A stretch of 64,000 nucleotides of DNA from Albidovulum sp. bin36 (GTDB lineage: Bacteria > Pseudomonadota > Alphaproteobacteria > Rhodobacterales > Rhodobacteraceae). The stretch spans positions 1-64,000 of the forward strand of contig MPMP01000008.1 of the NCBI GenBank assembly GCA_002238565.1. The letters are read 5' to 3'. Positions within the stretch are counted from its first letter, which is position 1, and every line of letters starts with the position of its first letter. The translations under genes and the position numbers were made by a program. The notes under the pieces are model-generated. The model saw only the letters and a list, made by a program, of their open reading frames with translations. It was not told the origin of the DNA and did not search any database. Positions 1-10,211 of this stretch are shown one piece after another.

Positions 1-1135
1 GTTTATACTTTGCCTGATTGGCCTCGGTCCAAGCCATGATAGCCTCCATCTGGTGTTACTTTCCTGATGGAATACCATGGTTCGGGGCCAATTGCCACTT
101 TAGGAACAAACTCTAAGGAAAACAGCGGCTGCCGGCGATGCCGGAATTGGTCCTGGCGGTCGCAGGAATCGGCGCTATTCCAGACTTTTCCGAAATAGGT
201 TCGAATAGACAGGACCAGCCTAGGCTGGTCCCAATTTTGGTATGTACTGGCGATCACGCGCTCCGCCAATCTCCGAAGCCGCTTCGGTAGAATTGAACGC
301 GCGCTCTCGAATTTCTCGCCGAGTGCGCTCCGACGGCTTTATGCCTGTTTGAGACAGCCGGAATTTGAATCGACGAGCTTGGTGCTCGTTCGTCCGAAAT
401 CCAACACCGTCTTGGCCTCGGTTCAAAAGTACCGGCATGAGTTGCAAGGGGATCAATGGATTTTGCGCAGAGCCCGCTAACAGCCCAAATTGCGCTTCGT
501 TGCCAAGGTTTAGTCCGACTCGCAAGCTCGAAACTAACAGTGCCTCAGGCGCGGCCTGATTGCAAAAGTATGACTGAAACCGGGGTGAAACTGATTATGG
601 ATGCCTTGCGGACAATACATTAGCCAGGACTGAAAGGCGAAATGCGATCCCTGAACCGGAAGTGCCTAGATATCGAAGCCAAAAATTTTCCGATCGGGAG
701 GAAGATGGACTCAAAGTTGGAAAGGATCGTGATTCAATGGCTTGATTATCGCGAGTCGGAATCCATGAAATGTACAATCAACGTTGGCAAATCGAGAATT
801 GCATAGCAAAAATCAAGGAGTCTCGCGCCATCGCGACGCGCTACGTAAACTCAGCCGAACACTACGCGGCGATTCACGTCCTTGCAGCGGGGCAGGGGCT
901 GTCGCGGCGCAACAGGGGGCGAAATGGGAAACAGTGGCATTAAAGTAACGACTACGCGTTTCCGGCTGACGCGACGAAGATTAATCGAGACCCCGCACGT
1001 CAAGAAAACATCCGAAATTGGAAATGCAGTTCGATTGAGAAACTGTTCCGGCCTATATACTTCAATCTTGGCTTTGACGAATCCTATATGTTCGCCAACT
1101 TTCCGTTCTCGAATTAACGAGCGCATATCGTCGCC

Positions 1136-1171
1136 GGTTCCAGGCGCTTGCTGATGGAAGCGCCTGGAACC
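1136..1171. terminator. Perfect 14-bp inverted repeat (8-nt loop) just downstream of the FMO gene
   Basis: ggttccaggcgctt-gctgatgg-aagcgcctggaacc; no T-tract. Confidence 0.5.
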
Positions 1172-1183
1172 GCGAAATCTCGC

Positions 1184-2530
1184 TTATGCGGGTTCTTGCA
1201 AATAGCTTTCCATGGAGTCATCCATAGCGTCGACCCACTTGGTATGGTGCGGCGGAGCCTTGTGGCCAGTCATGGGCGAAACATAGCCGTTGTCGCGGAA
1301 CGCCATGATGTCTTGCTTCTTATGCTTTTTCCACTGGAAAAAGGCAGTGTTCGCGGCATCGATGTCGAAGCTGGGATAATCGGTTTCGGCAGCCAGTTCT
1401 CGCACATAGTCGCCTTGGTACTCGATGCATGCGTAATCGTCCTTCAATGCATCCTCCGCTGCGACGCGCGCCTCTACGTCCGCAATTCGTTCGCCCTTGC
1501 CGGGCACTTGAATTCGTCCCAGTATGATGTCCCGAACGTACCAGGCCTGGGCGTCGAACATGTTGAACGTGTACCATTGGTCCTGCATGCCGAGATAGAA
1601 GAGATCCGGATCGTGAACCCATACGATCCCCTTGTACAGGTCTGCAGTTGCAAGGCGGTTAGCGCTGCGAAGGCGCAGCCTGTCCTCCAGAAACGGGAAA
1701 TGGTGCAGGTATCCCGTGCAAAGAATGATCGCGTCGACATCCGCCGAAGTACCGTCAATAAAATAAGCTGTCTTTCGGTCCACGCGCTCCAGTAGCGGAA
1801 CCTCCTTCCAGTTGTCCGGCCACTTGAAGCCCATGGGCGCCGTCCTGTGGCTGACGGTTACCGATTTGCATCCGTACTTCCAGCACTGCGACCCGATATC
1901 TTCGGCTGAATAGCTGGTTCCGATTATCAAGAGGTCCTGGCCCTTGAATTCGCGCGCGTCGCGGAAATCATGCGCATGTAAAATGCGTCCGTTGAATAAT
2001 TCGAACCCGGGAAATTCCGGTGCGTTCGGTACCGAAAAGTGGCCGGACGCGACGACGACGTGATCGAATTCCTCGTCGGTTTCCCGATCGTTGCGAATGT
2101 CTTGCGCGACGACCCTGAATTTTCCGTTCGACGCATCCCTTTCAACTCGGCGGACGGGATGCTGGAATCGAATCCAGTCGCGGATGCCCGCCTTTTCGAC
2201 CCGGCCCTTGATGTAGTCGTACAGTACGGCGCGTGGAGGGTAGGAAGCGATGGTTTTTCCGAAATGCTCCTCGAAAGTATAGTCGGCGAATTCCAGCCCC
2301 TCCTTCGGCCCGTTGGACCAAAGATAGCGATACATGGAGCAGTGAACGGGGTCGCCGTTCATATCCAGCCCCGTTCGCCAGGTGTAGTTCCATAAGCCTC
2401 CCCAGTCGGACTGGGTTTCGAAGCAGACGATTTCCGGGATGTCCGCGCCCGCTTGCTGCGCGGTCTGGAACGCTCTTAACTGCGCTAGCCCGGACGGTCC
2501 CGCGCCGATAATTGCAATGCGCTTTTTCAT
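1184..2530 (-). CDS. Flavin-containing monooxygenase (FMO-like NAD(P)/FAD protein)
   Basis: [21 protein letters not shown] Rossmann motif at N-term (internal ATG at 2530), FMO-type central region, [15 protein letters not shown] second nucleotide-binding motif. Confidence 0.85.
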   Translation of the reverse strand: MKKRIAIIGAGPSGLAQLRAFQTAQQAGADIPEIVCFETQSDWGGLWNYTWRTGLDMNGDPVHCSMYRYLWSNGPKEGLEFADYTFEEHFGKTIASYPPRAVLYDYIKGRVEKAGIRDWIRFQHPVRRVERDASNGKFRVVAQDIRNDRETDEEFDHVVVASGHFSVPNAPEFPGFELFNGRILHAHDFRDAREFKGQDLLIIGTSYSAEDIGSQCWKYGCKSVTVSHRTAPMGFKWPDNWKEVPLLERVDRKTAYFIDGTSADVDAIILCTGYLHHFPFLEDRLRLRSANRLATADLYKGIVWVHDPDLFYLGMQDQWYTFNMFDAQAWYVRDIILGRIQVPGKGERIADVEARVAAEDALKDDYACIEYQGDYVRELAAETDYPSFDIDAANTAFFQWKKHKKQDIMAFRDNGYVSPMTGHKAPPHHTKWVDAMDDSMESYLQEPA

Positions 2531-2821
2531 GTTTAACTTCGCTCCTCTCCTATCCACATTCCAACCAATTTCAGTCCAATTGCCAGTCATCGCGATGACA
2601 ATTCGACTTGAGCTCCCTTATGCAGCGCTTGAGCGGCATATTCCATAAGAAATTTCAAATTTTGAACTTTTTGGCAAAATCAGTTCTTTTTATCCTTGTA
2701 AAAAGATATTCGTCCAGTAAAGTAAAGCATCCCGCAGTGTCGCCGCGGCTACTATTGGTCGAAATTGGTATGGAAATGGTCATACCAAAACGGCGGCGAA
2801 TTTACTCAGAGGAGATAAGTG

Positions 2822-4123
2822 ATGTTCGCAAATTTCATCGGAAAATCGCAGACCCGTCGAAAGTTTCTCGGCTCTGCGTCGGCGTTCGCGGGGCTCGGCA
2901 CCTTGAGCTCGGCGTTGCCGGGACGCGCATTGGCGCAGGGAGAGCCGATTAAAATCGGCTTTCTGGCACCCTTGACAGGGCCGGTTGCAGGCTGGGGAAA
3001 GCCGGGACTCGACGGCATTCAGATATGGGCGGAATGGATCAACGCCGCGGGAGGAATCAATATCGGCGGCGAGTCGCACATGTTCGAATTCATTCCGTAC
3101 GACAACGAGTACGATCCCTCCAAGGCGAGAACGGGCGCGACGAAGCTCATTCAGGAAGACGGCGTTAAATTCATCATGATGCTTGGCGGCGACACCTGGG
3201 CGGGCGTTCAGCCGGTTGCCGACAGAACGGGAATGCTGTTCTCGACGCTGCTGAACTCCGATCTCGGGCCGGAAACAACGACGTTGCTGGCGCCTGCGGA
3301 AAGCCATCCGGTCTACAACGTGACCGGCGTGGATTGGCTGGCCGAGAATCATCCCGATCTAAAGACCGCCGTCATGTGCGCTCAGGAGGATGCGCTGGGG
3401 CTTCCGTCGGTGGCCACCTATTTGGCCGCATTCGAAGCCGCCGGCATTGAAATGCTCGAAGATCCGATCCTGTTCGACCCGGCGGCGACGGATTTCGCGC
3501 CGATCGTCACTAGGATGATTTCCGGCAATCCGGACATCATCAGCCTCGATACCTGCTATCCGGACTACGTACATCCGATCATGGAGCAGCTGTTTCAGCA
3601 GGGATATGGCGGGCAGGTGATTTCATGCACGCTCGACTTCTACGGGCAGATCATCGAAAAGACGTCCGTCGAATTCCTGGAAGGCCTGGTCTTCCAGTTT
3701 CCGGATTTCGACGATCCGGCCATGAACCAGGACTTCATCAATTTCCAGAATCCGAACAAATTCTGGGATGTCTACAATGAGCGCTATCCCGGCCAGTGGG
3801 GCGCCGTAAGTTGGGAGTACGCCTCCATCATGGACATCTGGTCCGCAGCTGCGATGGAAGCGGGGTCGGTCGAACCCGAGGACGTCCTGTCGACCATGCT
3901 TGCCACCGGCACCGGCAAGCACGCTTTCGGCGACGCGACCTGGTGGGGCGAAGATCTTTTCGGCGTGAACCATACGCTGCTCGGCAACTGGCCCGTCGTG
4001 AGAGTGGAAGGCGGCAAGGCTCGCATCAAGGAATTCAGATCCGTTCCGGCCTGGTATGAAAAGCACGGCGAGATCTTGAAAAAGCACATGCGCGCCTACG
4101 GCCAAATGCCGGACCAGCGTTAG
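2822..4123 (+). CDS. Branched-chain amino acid/amide-type ABC transporter substrate-binding protein, Tat-like signal
   Basis: TRRKFLGSASAFAGLGTLSSALPGRALA signal, then PIKIGFLAPLTGPVAGWGKPGLDGIQIW; first gene of a Liv-type operon. Confidence 0.9.
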   Translation: MFANFIGKSQTRRKFLGSASAFAGLGTLSSALPGRALAQGEPIKIGFLAPLTGPVAGWGKPGLDGIQIWAEWINAAGGINIGGESHMFEFIPYDNEYDPSKARTGATKLIQEDGVKFIMMLGGDTWAGVQPVADRTGMLFSTLLNSDLGPETTTLLAPAESHPVYNVTGVDWLAENHPDLKTAVMCAQEDALGLPSVATYLAAFEAAGIEMLEDPILFDPAATDFAPIVTRMISGNPDIISLDTCYPDYVHPIMEQLFQQGYGGQVISCTLDFYGQIIEKTSVEFLEGLVFQFPDFDDPAMNQDFINFQNPNKFWDVYNERYPGQWGAVSWEYASIMDIWSAAAMEAGSVEPEDVLSTMLATGTGKHAFGDATWWGEDLFGVNHTLLGNWPVVRVEGGKARIKEFRSVPAWYEKHGEILKKHMRAYGQMPDQR

Positions 4124-4192
4124 CAAGTCATTAATCCAGCGGCCGGCGAGCGCGCTCCAGCCTTCGCCGGTCGCAAGCTGCAGGCCAATTGA

Positions 4193-5062
4193 ATGGTAGA
4201 GCTGCTGGCGCAGACCGGGCTTAACGCCATTTACGCGGCCGCCTACATGTCTCTCGTCGCCGTCGGGCTCGTGCTCGTATTCGGAGTGCTGGGAGTCATA
4301 AATTTCGCCCATGGCGAGCTATTCATGATCGGCGCTTATGTTGTCGTCGCGGTCTTCGCCGACTTTCAGATGCCCTATGTTCTTGCCGCGGCGGCGGCTC
4401 TCGTCTTCGTTGGCGCGGTGGGGGTGCTTATGGAGCGGGCCATGTTCGCTCCGCTGCGCGAGAATCCGCTCGGCGGCCTCGTCGCCTCCATTGGATTCCT
4501 GCTCATTTGCCAGGCGCTCGTTTCGGTTCAATTCGGGGTTCGAATGGAGCATGTGCCGCCGGTTACGCAGGAAGTTATCGTGATTTCCGAAAAAGTCCGG
4601 CTGCCGGTTCATCGGCTAACCGTGATTTTGGCCTCGATCGCCTTGCTGTCTTCGCTCTGGATTTTTCTCAGGAAGTCCAAGTTCGGCTGGGCGCTGCGCG
4701 CTAGCTCCCAGGATCGGGAAGCCGCATCGCTGCAAGGAATTTCAATTTCCCGCATTTCTATCATCGCCATGTTCATTGGAGGCGCTCTGGCGGGAATTGC
4801 GGGCGCTCTGACGGCGCCGCTGATATCCGTCAACCCGCATATGGGGCATTCGGTCATTGTAGCCGCCTTCATCGTCATCATCGTTGGCGGCGTGGGATCG
4901 CTGGAGGGAGCGGTCGTCGCATCCATAGCCTATGCCTTCGTACATACTGTAATTACGACATTTTGGGACGGCGTAATTGCGGACATCGTCGGTCTGGCGC
5001 TCATGCTTGCGGTACTGATCGTCAAGCCAACGGGTCTATTCGGAACAGCGGACCGTGCGTAG
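4193..5062 (+). CDS. livH: LivH-type branched-chain amino acid ABC transporter permease
   Basis: GVINFAHGELFMIGAY and GGVGSLEGAVVAS motifs, multi-TM; operon position. Confidence 0.88.
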   Translation: MVELLAQTGLNAIYAAAYMSLVAVGLVLVFGVLGVINFAHGELFMIGAYVVVAVFADFQMPYVLAAAAALVFVGAVGVLMERAMFAPLRENPLGGLVASIGFLLICQALVSVQFGVRMEHVPPVTQEVIVISEKVRLPVHRLTVILASIALLSSLWIFLRKSKFGWALRASSQDREAASLQGISISRISIIAMFIGGALAGIAGALTAPLISVNPHMGHSVIVAAFIVIIVGGVGSLEGAVVASIAYAFVHTVITTFWDGVIADIVGLALMLAVLIVKPTGLFGTADRA

Positions 5063-6038
5063 TTTCCCGGGGCGCGCAGGCGTCTGGCTCGGCTTCCTGG
5101 CGCTGCTGCTGCTTCTGCCGCATGCGCTTAGCTATTCCCAGCAGGAAATCCTTGTATTTCTCACGATCAACATCCTGCTCGTCGTGTCCTACCGGCTGTT
5201 AACGCTGACCGGAGAATGGTCGCTCGGCCATGCCGTCATTATGGGAGTCGGCGCCTACGCGTCCGCCCTCTACACCAAGGAGCTTGGAATTTTCGTTCCC
5301 GCGTCCATGATTCTGGGCGCGTGCACGGCCGCATTGGTTGCCTTGGTTCTGAGCTACCCGCTGTTTCGGATGAAGGGCTTCTATTTCCTAATCGGGTCAT
5401 TCGCTGCGGGCGAAATCATTCGGCTGCTGTGGAAAAGATTCCGCGAGCCGTTCGGCGGGCCCAAGGGCTTGAAGCGGATCGATCCGATGCCGGATTTCGA
5501 TATTGCCGTTTGGCGCTTCGATTTTTTCGAACCGGTTAGCTACTACTACTTCGCTGCAGCCGTCGTAGGGTTTTCGCTTTGGCTCATGCGGAGGATAGAG
5601 CGCAGTCCGGTGGGGCTGACATTTCACGCGGTTCACTGGCAAGACAAGCTGGCCGAAGCGTCCGGCGTCAACGTTCGAGCGTACAGGACGCTTGCTTTCG
5701 TCATCGCTTCGGGCTTCGCCGGACTTAGCGGAGCCTTGCTTGCCCACTACATCGGGGCTGTAAATCCGAATATGTTCGATCTGGAGCTTATGGTATTCAT
5801 TCTAACCTGGACGATCATAGGCGGTACGGCAACGATTTACGGGCCGGTAATCGGATGCATCGCACTTACGATCATCAACGAAATCGTTCTCCGCGAAATC
5901 GGGCTGGAGCAAATGCGGCCCTTCGTGTACGGGCTGCTGCTGATCGTCTCCGTGCTGTTTCTGCCCAAGGGATTGGAAAGCCTCGTGCAAAAGGGGCTGG
6001 CCCGCGTCGCAAGGGCGAAACGCGGCGAGGAATCGTAG
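5055..6038 (+). CDS. livM: LivM-type branched-chain amino acid ABC transporter permease
   Basis: GEWSLGHAVIMGVGAYASALYTKELG, GGTATIYGPVIGC; overlaps livH by 8 nt. Confidence 0.88.
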   Translation: MRSFPGRAGVWLGFLALLLLLPHALSYSQQEILVFLTINILLVVSYRLLTLTGEWSLGHAVIMGVGAYASALYTKELGIFVPASMILGACTAALVALVLSYPLFRMKGFYFLIGSFAAGEIIRLLWKRFREPFGGPKGLKRIDPMPDFDIAVWRFDFFEPVSYYYFAAAVVGFSLWLMRRIERSPVGLTFHAVHWQDKLAEASGVNVRAYRTLAFVIASGFAGLSGALLAHYIGAVNPNMFDLELMVFILTWTIIGGTATIYGPVIGCIALTIINEIVLREIGLEQMRPFVYGLLLIVSVLFLPKGLESLVQKGLARVARAKRGEES

Positions 6039-6039
6039 C

Positions 6040-6810
6040 GTGAGCGAGAAATTTCTTGAAGTCAGCGGTCTCGGCATGAGATTCGGCGGAATAACCGCTA
6101 TCGACAACCTGGGCTTCTCGGTGGAATACGGCGAGATTCGCGGCGTTATAGGCCCGAACGGCGCCGGAAAAACGACGACGTTCAATGTCATATCCGGATT
6201 CTACAAGCCGACCGCGGGGAGCGTAAGACTTCGCGGCGAAACAATTTCCGGGCTTCGAATGTACGAAGTCGCGCGGCGCGGCATCGTTCGGACGTTCCAG
6301 CATTCCACGCTCTTCACCGAAATGACGGTCATGGAGAATGTCCTGGTCGGAACGCATATGAGATATAGGCCGAATATTTTTTCGTCCATCGTAGGGCGGG
6401 ATGCCGAGGACCGCCGGCGCGCGAGGACGAGGGCGACGGAATCTCTCGAGTTTTTCGGACTGCTCGAGCGGGCGAGCGACCGCGCCGCCGATTTGCCGCA
6501 CGGGCATCAGCGCGCGCTAGGGCTTGCGATCGCGCTTGCGGCGCAACCCGAAGTCATGCTGCTCGACGAGCCTTTCGCCGGCATGAATCCGGAGGAAACG
6601 AAATCGATGATGAGCCTCATGTTCAAATTGCGGGACAGCGGAGTCACGATACTGATTGTCGAACACGACATGCGCGCGATTATGGGAATTTGCGATTACA
6701 TAACGGTTATGAATTTCGGAAGGCTGCTGGCGGAAGGACGGCCGGAGGAAATTCGCACCGACCCGGCGGTGGTCGAGGCCTACTTGGGCAGCGCTCGCGA
6801 TGTTGCTTGA
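6040..6810 (+). CDS. livG: LivG-type ABC transporter ATP-binding protein
   Basis: GPNGAGKTT Walker A, LLDEPFAGMNPEE Walker B, GTG start. Confidence 0.9.
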   Translation: MSEKFLEVSGLGMRFGGITAIDNLGFSVEYGEIRGVIGPNGAGKTTTFNVISGFYKPTAGSVRLRGETISGLRMYEVARRGIVRTFQHSTLFTEMTVMENVLVGTHMRYRPNIFSSIVGRDAEDRRRARTRATESLEFFGLLERASDRAADLPHGHQRALGLAIALAAQPEVMLLDEPFAGMNPEETKSMMSLMFKLRDSGVTILIVEHDMRAIMGICDYITVMNFGRLLAEGRPEEIRTDPAVVEAYLGSARDVA

Positions 6811-7507
6811 AGTCGACAACATCACCGTCGCCTTCGGCAAGGTATCCGCCGTGAAGGGCATTTCAATTAATGTTCGCGACGGAAGCATCGTTACGATTAT
6901 CGGAGCTAACGGCGCCGGAAAATCGACCACCCTGCGCGCCATTTCGGGGCTGGAGAAGCTGCGGGAAGGCCAGATCAGATTCGCCGGGGAGGTCATAAGC
7001 GATTTGCCGCCCGACAAGATCGTAGGCCGCGGCATTGCTCACGTCCCCGAAGGCAGGCGGGTTTTTCCGGATCTCACGGTCGAGGAAAATCTGCGAACGG
7101 GCGCCTTTCTCAGGAAGGATCTCGATCAGGCCGAGGCAGATCTGCGCTCCGTGTTCGAAAGCTTCCCGCGCTTGTCGGAAAGACTGGGCAAGAATGCCAA
7201 AACGCTTTCCGGCGGCGAGCAGCAGATGCTGGCGATCGGCAGAGCCTTGATGGCCAAGCCGAAGCTGCTGCTCATGGACGAGCCTTCAATGGGACTGGCT
7301 CCGGTCGTGGTCGACGAAATCGCCGTCATCATCAGGAAAATCTGCGCAGGCGGCGTGCCGGTCGTGCTGGTGGAGCAAAATGCCCAGCTGGCGCTGCGCC
7401 TTGCCGACTACGCGTACGTATTGGAAACCGGCCGCGTTGCCTTGGAAGGCGATCCGGATGCGCTGCTTGACGACGATCACGTACGGGCGGCCTACCTGGG
7501 TGTTTAG
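6800..7507 (+). CDS. livF: LivF-type ABC transporter ATP-binding protein
   Basis: GANGAGKST, LSGGEQQMLAIGRALMAKPKLLLMDEPSMGLAP. Confidence 0.9.
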   Translation: MLLEVDNITVAFGKVSAVKGISINVRDGSIVTIIGANGAGKSTTLRAISGLEKLREGQIRFAGEVISDLPPDKIVGRGIAHVPEGRRVFPDLTVEENLRTGAFLRKDLDQAEADLRSVFESFPRLSERLGKNAKTLSGGEQQMLAIGRALMAKPKLLLMDEPSMGLAPVVVDEIAVIIRKICAGGVPVVLVEQNAQLALRLADYAYVLETGRVALEGDPDALLDDDHVRAAYLGV

Positions 7508-7523
7508 CTATTCGGACAAGGAA

Positions 7524-8075
7524 ATGCGCGAAGCGCTGTATTCCGGCTGGAGCCGCTGGGACCTCGTTTGGGAACGCTTGCAGGAGAACGCGAACAGGGC
7601 TGTTTCGAACGGTCGCAGGCTGAGCCCGTCTTTTCGGTTTGCCGCCGCGAGAGCGCTGGCGGCGATTGCATTTTCAAGCGGAGATCCGAGGATCGCCACA
7701 AGCGTGGCGAATGTCGCGTTCGCGGCTCGCCTCTTCGGGGCGTCGCTTGTCGCGGATAGAATGTACGCATCGGCGAGGAGCTTGTGGGCAAGAGCGCCGG
7801 AAGCGCTGGACGACATGAAAATTCTGCCGAGGGCCAGGAGCTCGGTTTTCCACATGCGCATGGAAATTCGGCACAGGGACGCCTATCGGTCCAACGCGAC
7901 GGTCAGACTGGGCCGGTTTATCGCGGAAACAGGCGACTGCCTAGACTGTCTGAGCGCCGGGTCAAGCGCGCCTCACAGGCTATTTTCCAGATGGCGCGGA
8001 GAAAAGCCGCCTCTATTCGACGATACTAGGAAGATTCTGGGCGCTTGCCTGCTGGTGGCCTCATTGGATGAATAG
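7524..8075 (+). CDS. Hypothetical protein downstream of livF
   Basis: ORF with internal ATG at 7524 just after the livF stop; no family recognised. Confidence 0.5.
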   Translation: MREALYSGWSRWDLVWERLQENANRAVSNGRRLSPSFRFAAARALAAIAFSSGDPRIATSVANVAFAARLFGASLVADRMYASARSLWARAPEALDDMKILPRARSSVFHMRMEIRHRDAYRSNATVRLGRFIAETGDCLDCLSAGSSAPHRLFSRWRGEKPPLFDDTRKILGACLLVASLDE

Positions 8076-8208
8076 CCGAAAATCGAAATCGGTCGCCCGG
8101 CAGCATGCGCGGGCGTCGTTCCAAATAATCGATAGGGCGAGCCGGCTTGAAATTCGAAATCCGTTAATTTTCCGTTCCGGCTCGCATGCAAGGACTTGCC
8201 TGCAAAGG

Positions 8209-8230
8209 CCGGGCGGGTCGCGCCGCCCGG
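8209..8230. terminator. GC-rich hairpin between convergent genes
   Basis: ccgggcgg-gtcgcg-ccgcccgg, 8-bp perfect stem. Confidence 0.45.
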
Positions 8231-8252
8231 GCATTCGGTACGCGAATTCGCG

Positions 8253-8975
8253 TTATTCCCTGTTCCCGAACAGGTGCAGCAGGAGCATGAACATGTTCAG
8301 GAAGTTCAGGTAGAGCGAAAGCGCGCCCATGATCGCGGCTTTTTCGAGCCAGTCGGAACGGTGCCCGGTCGCCATCTGAAGATAGGTGTTCTTGATGTTC
8401 TGGGTATCGTAGGCGGTCAATCCGGCGAAAATCAGCACGCCGATGACAGAAATGGCGAACATGATCGCGGGCGACCCGAGAAAGATATTCACGATCATCG
8501 CGACGATCAGGCCGATCAGCCCCATCATGAGGAAGGTGCCCATCCCGCTCAGATCTTTCTTCGTCGTATAGCCGAAAAGGCTGAGGCCGGCAAAGGCGAT
8601 GGCCGTTACCAGGAAGGTCTGAGCAATCGAAAACCCGGTGTAAACCGCAAATATGTAGGAGATCGACAAGCCCATTAGGGCGGAGAAACCCCAGAATACG
8701 GCCTGAGCTGCAGCGACCGACAAACGATTGACCATTGAGCCGAACATGAAGATGACTCCGAGCGGTGCCAGCATCACGACCCATTTCAGCGGCGTGCCGA
8801 ATATCGCAGCCAATAGCTGCTCGTTTGTTCCTACGAAATAGGCGACCGCTCCGGTAATAACCATGGCTACGGACATCAAGCCGTAGACTTTGTTCATATG
8901 CGCCCGCAGTCCCGCGTCGACCTGCGCGCCCCGTGCGCCCGCAATCCCCCGGCGAACCGTGGTAAATTCGTTCAT
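8253..8975 (-). CDS. Bax inhibitor-1/YccA family membrane protein
   Basis: MNKVYGLMSVAMVITGAVAYFVG..., seven-TM pattern, AYDTQNIKNTYLQ signature. Confidence 0.92.
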   Translation of the reverse strand: MNEFTTVRRGIAGARGAQVDAGLRAHMNKVYGLMSVAMVITGAVAYFVGTNEQLLAAIFGTPLKWVVMLAPLGVIFMFGSMVNRLSVAAAQAVFWGFSALMGLSISYIFAVYTGFSIAQTFLVTAIAFAGLSLFGYTTKKDLSGMGTFLMMGLIGLIVAMIVNIFLGSPAIMFAISVIGVLIFAGLTAYDTQNIKNTYLQMATGHRSDWLEKAAIMGALSLYLNFLNMFMLLLHLFGNRE

Positions 8976-9111
8976 CGATGCCTCCATGTTGTTGAAGCCG
9001 GCGAATCGCCGCTTTGTTCACTCACTATATATATTGTGAACAAATACGCGCGTTTCAAGCCCCGCGCGCCTAGAATCAGTTCGGCGAATCCGGATCGGCG
9101 CCCGAGATCGC

Positions 9112-10098
9112 TTATGAATTCGCCTCGCCGACATCGATGACTATTCGGCCCGTGGCGGTTCTGTTGCCCAGCTTCTCGAACGCCCGGTTGGCCTTCTCGA
9201 ATTCGAAAACCGCGCAAATGTGCGGCTTGAGTTGCCCGTCCTCGTACCATGCGAAGAGCTTCTGCATGCTGCCTGCAGGAATGCTCGGCTTGTAATTGAA
9301 GTAGCCGCCCCAGAAAAAGCCGATTACGGTCAGGTTCTTGACCAATAGGATGTTGGCCGGGATATTGGGAATTTCTCCGGATGCGAATCCCACGGGAATA
9401 AGCCGTCCATCCGGATTGGCCGCTCGCAAAGCGGCCTTGAACAGGTCTCCCCCTACCGGGTCGTATACGACGTCGGCTCCTCCGAGGCGCTTGACCTCGA
9501 CCCGGATATCCGCAGTCGCAGTGTCCAGCAAGTGCTGCGCTCCCGCCTGTTCGGCTATGGCCAGCTTTTCGGCGCCCCGCGCCGCCGCTATGACCTCCGC
9601 GCCCATAAGCCGACCGATTTCGATCGCCGTTCTGCCGACGCCTCCCGCAGCGCCCAGTACGAGAAGCCGTTCGCCGCTTTTAAGCCTCGCCCTGTGCTCA
9701 AGCGCGACATGCGACGTTCCGTAGGCGATTTGAAAGCACGCGGCGTGCCGAGCGGCCATTGAATCGGGAATCGCCGTGCAGCTGGACTCCGGGTAGCAGG
9801 CGAATTCCGAAAGAGCGCCATGCGACCCGAAAGCGACAACTCGCTGGCCGACACTGAGATTTTCGACGCCCGCGCCGACCCTGTCGACGATTCCGCAAGC
9901 TTCCATGCCGAGCGCGAACGGCGGCTCCGGCTTGACCTGATAGGCGCCCTTCGCGATCAGCAGGTCGGCGAAATTCGCGCCGACGGCAAGAATCCTGAGC
10001 AGGACTTCCCGATCGCCCGGCGCGGGAACGGGCAATTCGCGCATTTCGGCAGGCCTGCCGAGTTCGGTGATCTGCATGGATCGCATAGTCTTTGCCAT
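9112..10098 (-). CDS. NADPH:quinone oxidoreductase family (zinc-less MDR) protein
   Basis: MRSMQITELGRPAEMRELPVPAPGDREVLLRI, VLGAAGGVGRTAIEIGRLMGAEVIAAARG. Confidence 0.88.
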   Translation of the reverse strand: MAKTMRSMQITELGRPAEMRELPVPAPGDREVLLRILAVGANFADLLIAKGAYQVKPEPPFALGMEACGIVDRVGAGVENLSVGQRVVAFGSHGALSEFACYPESSCTAIPDSMAARHAACFQIAYGTSHVALEHRARLKSGERLLVLGAAGGVGRTAIEIGRLMGAEVIAAARGAEKLAIAEQAGAQHLLDTATADIRVEVKRLGGADVVYDPVGGDLFKAALRAANPDGRLIPVGFASGEIPNIPANILLVKNLTVIGFFWGGYFNYKPSIPAGSMQKLFAWYEDGQLKPHICAVFEFEKANRAFEKLGNRTATGRIVIDVGEANS

Positions 10099-10211
10099 CG
10101 TAAAAATGCCGATTAATTTTCGCCTTGCATCGCAATTACCGCCAAATCCGCGCATTATCCAGCGCGAGAGCATTGACCTCGCCGAAATTTCAATGTCTTT
10201 CGCGCCCGAAG

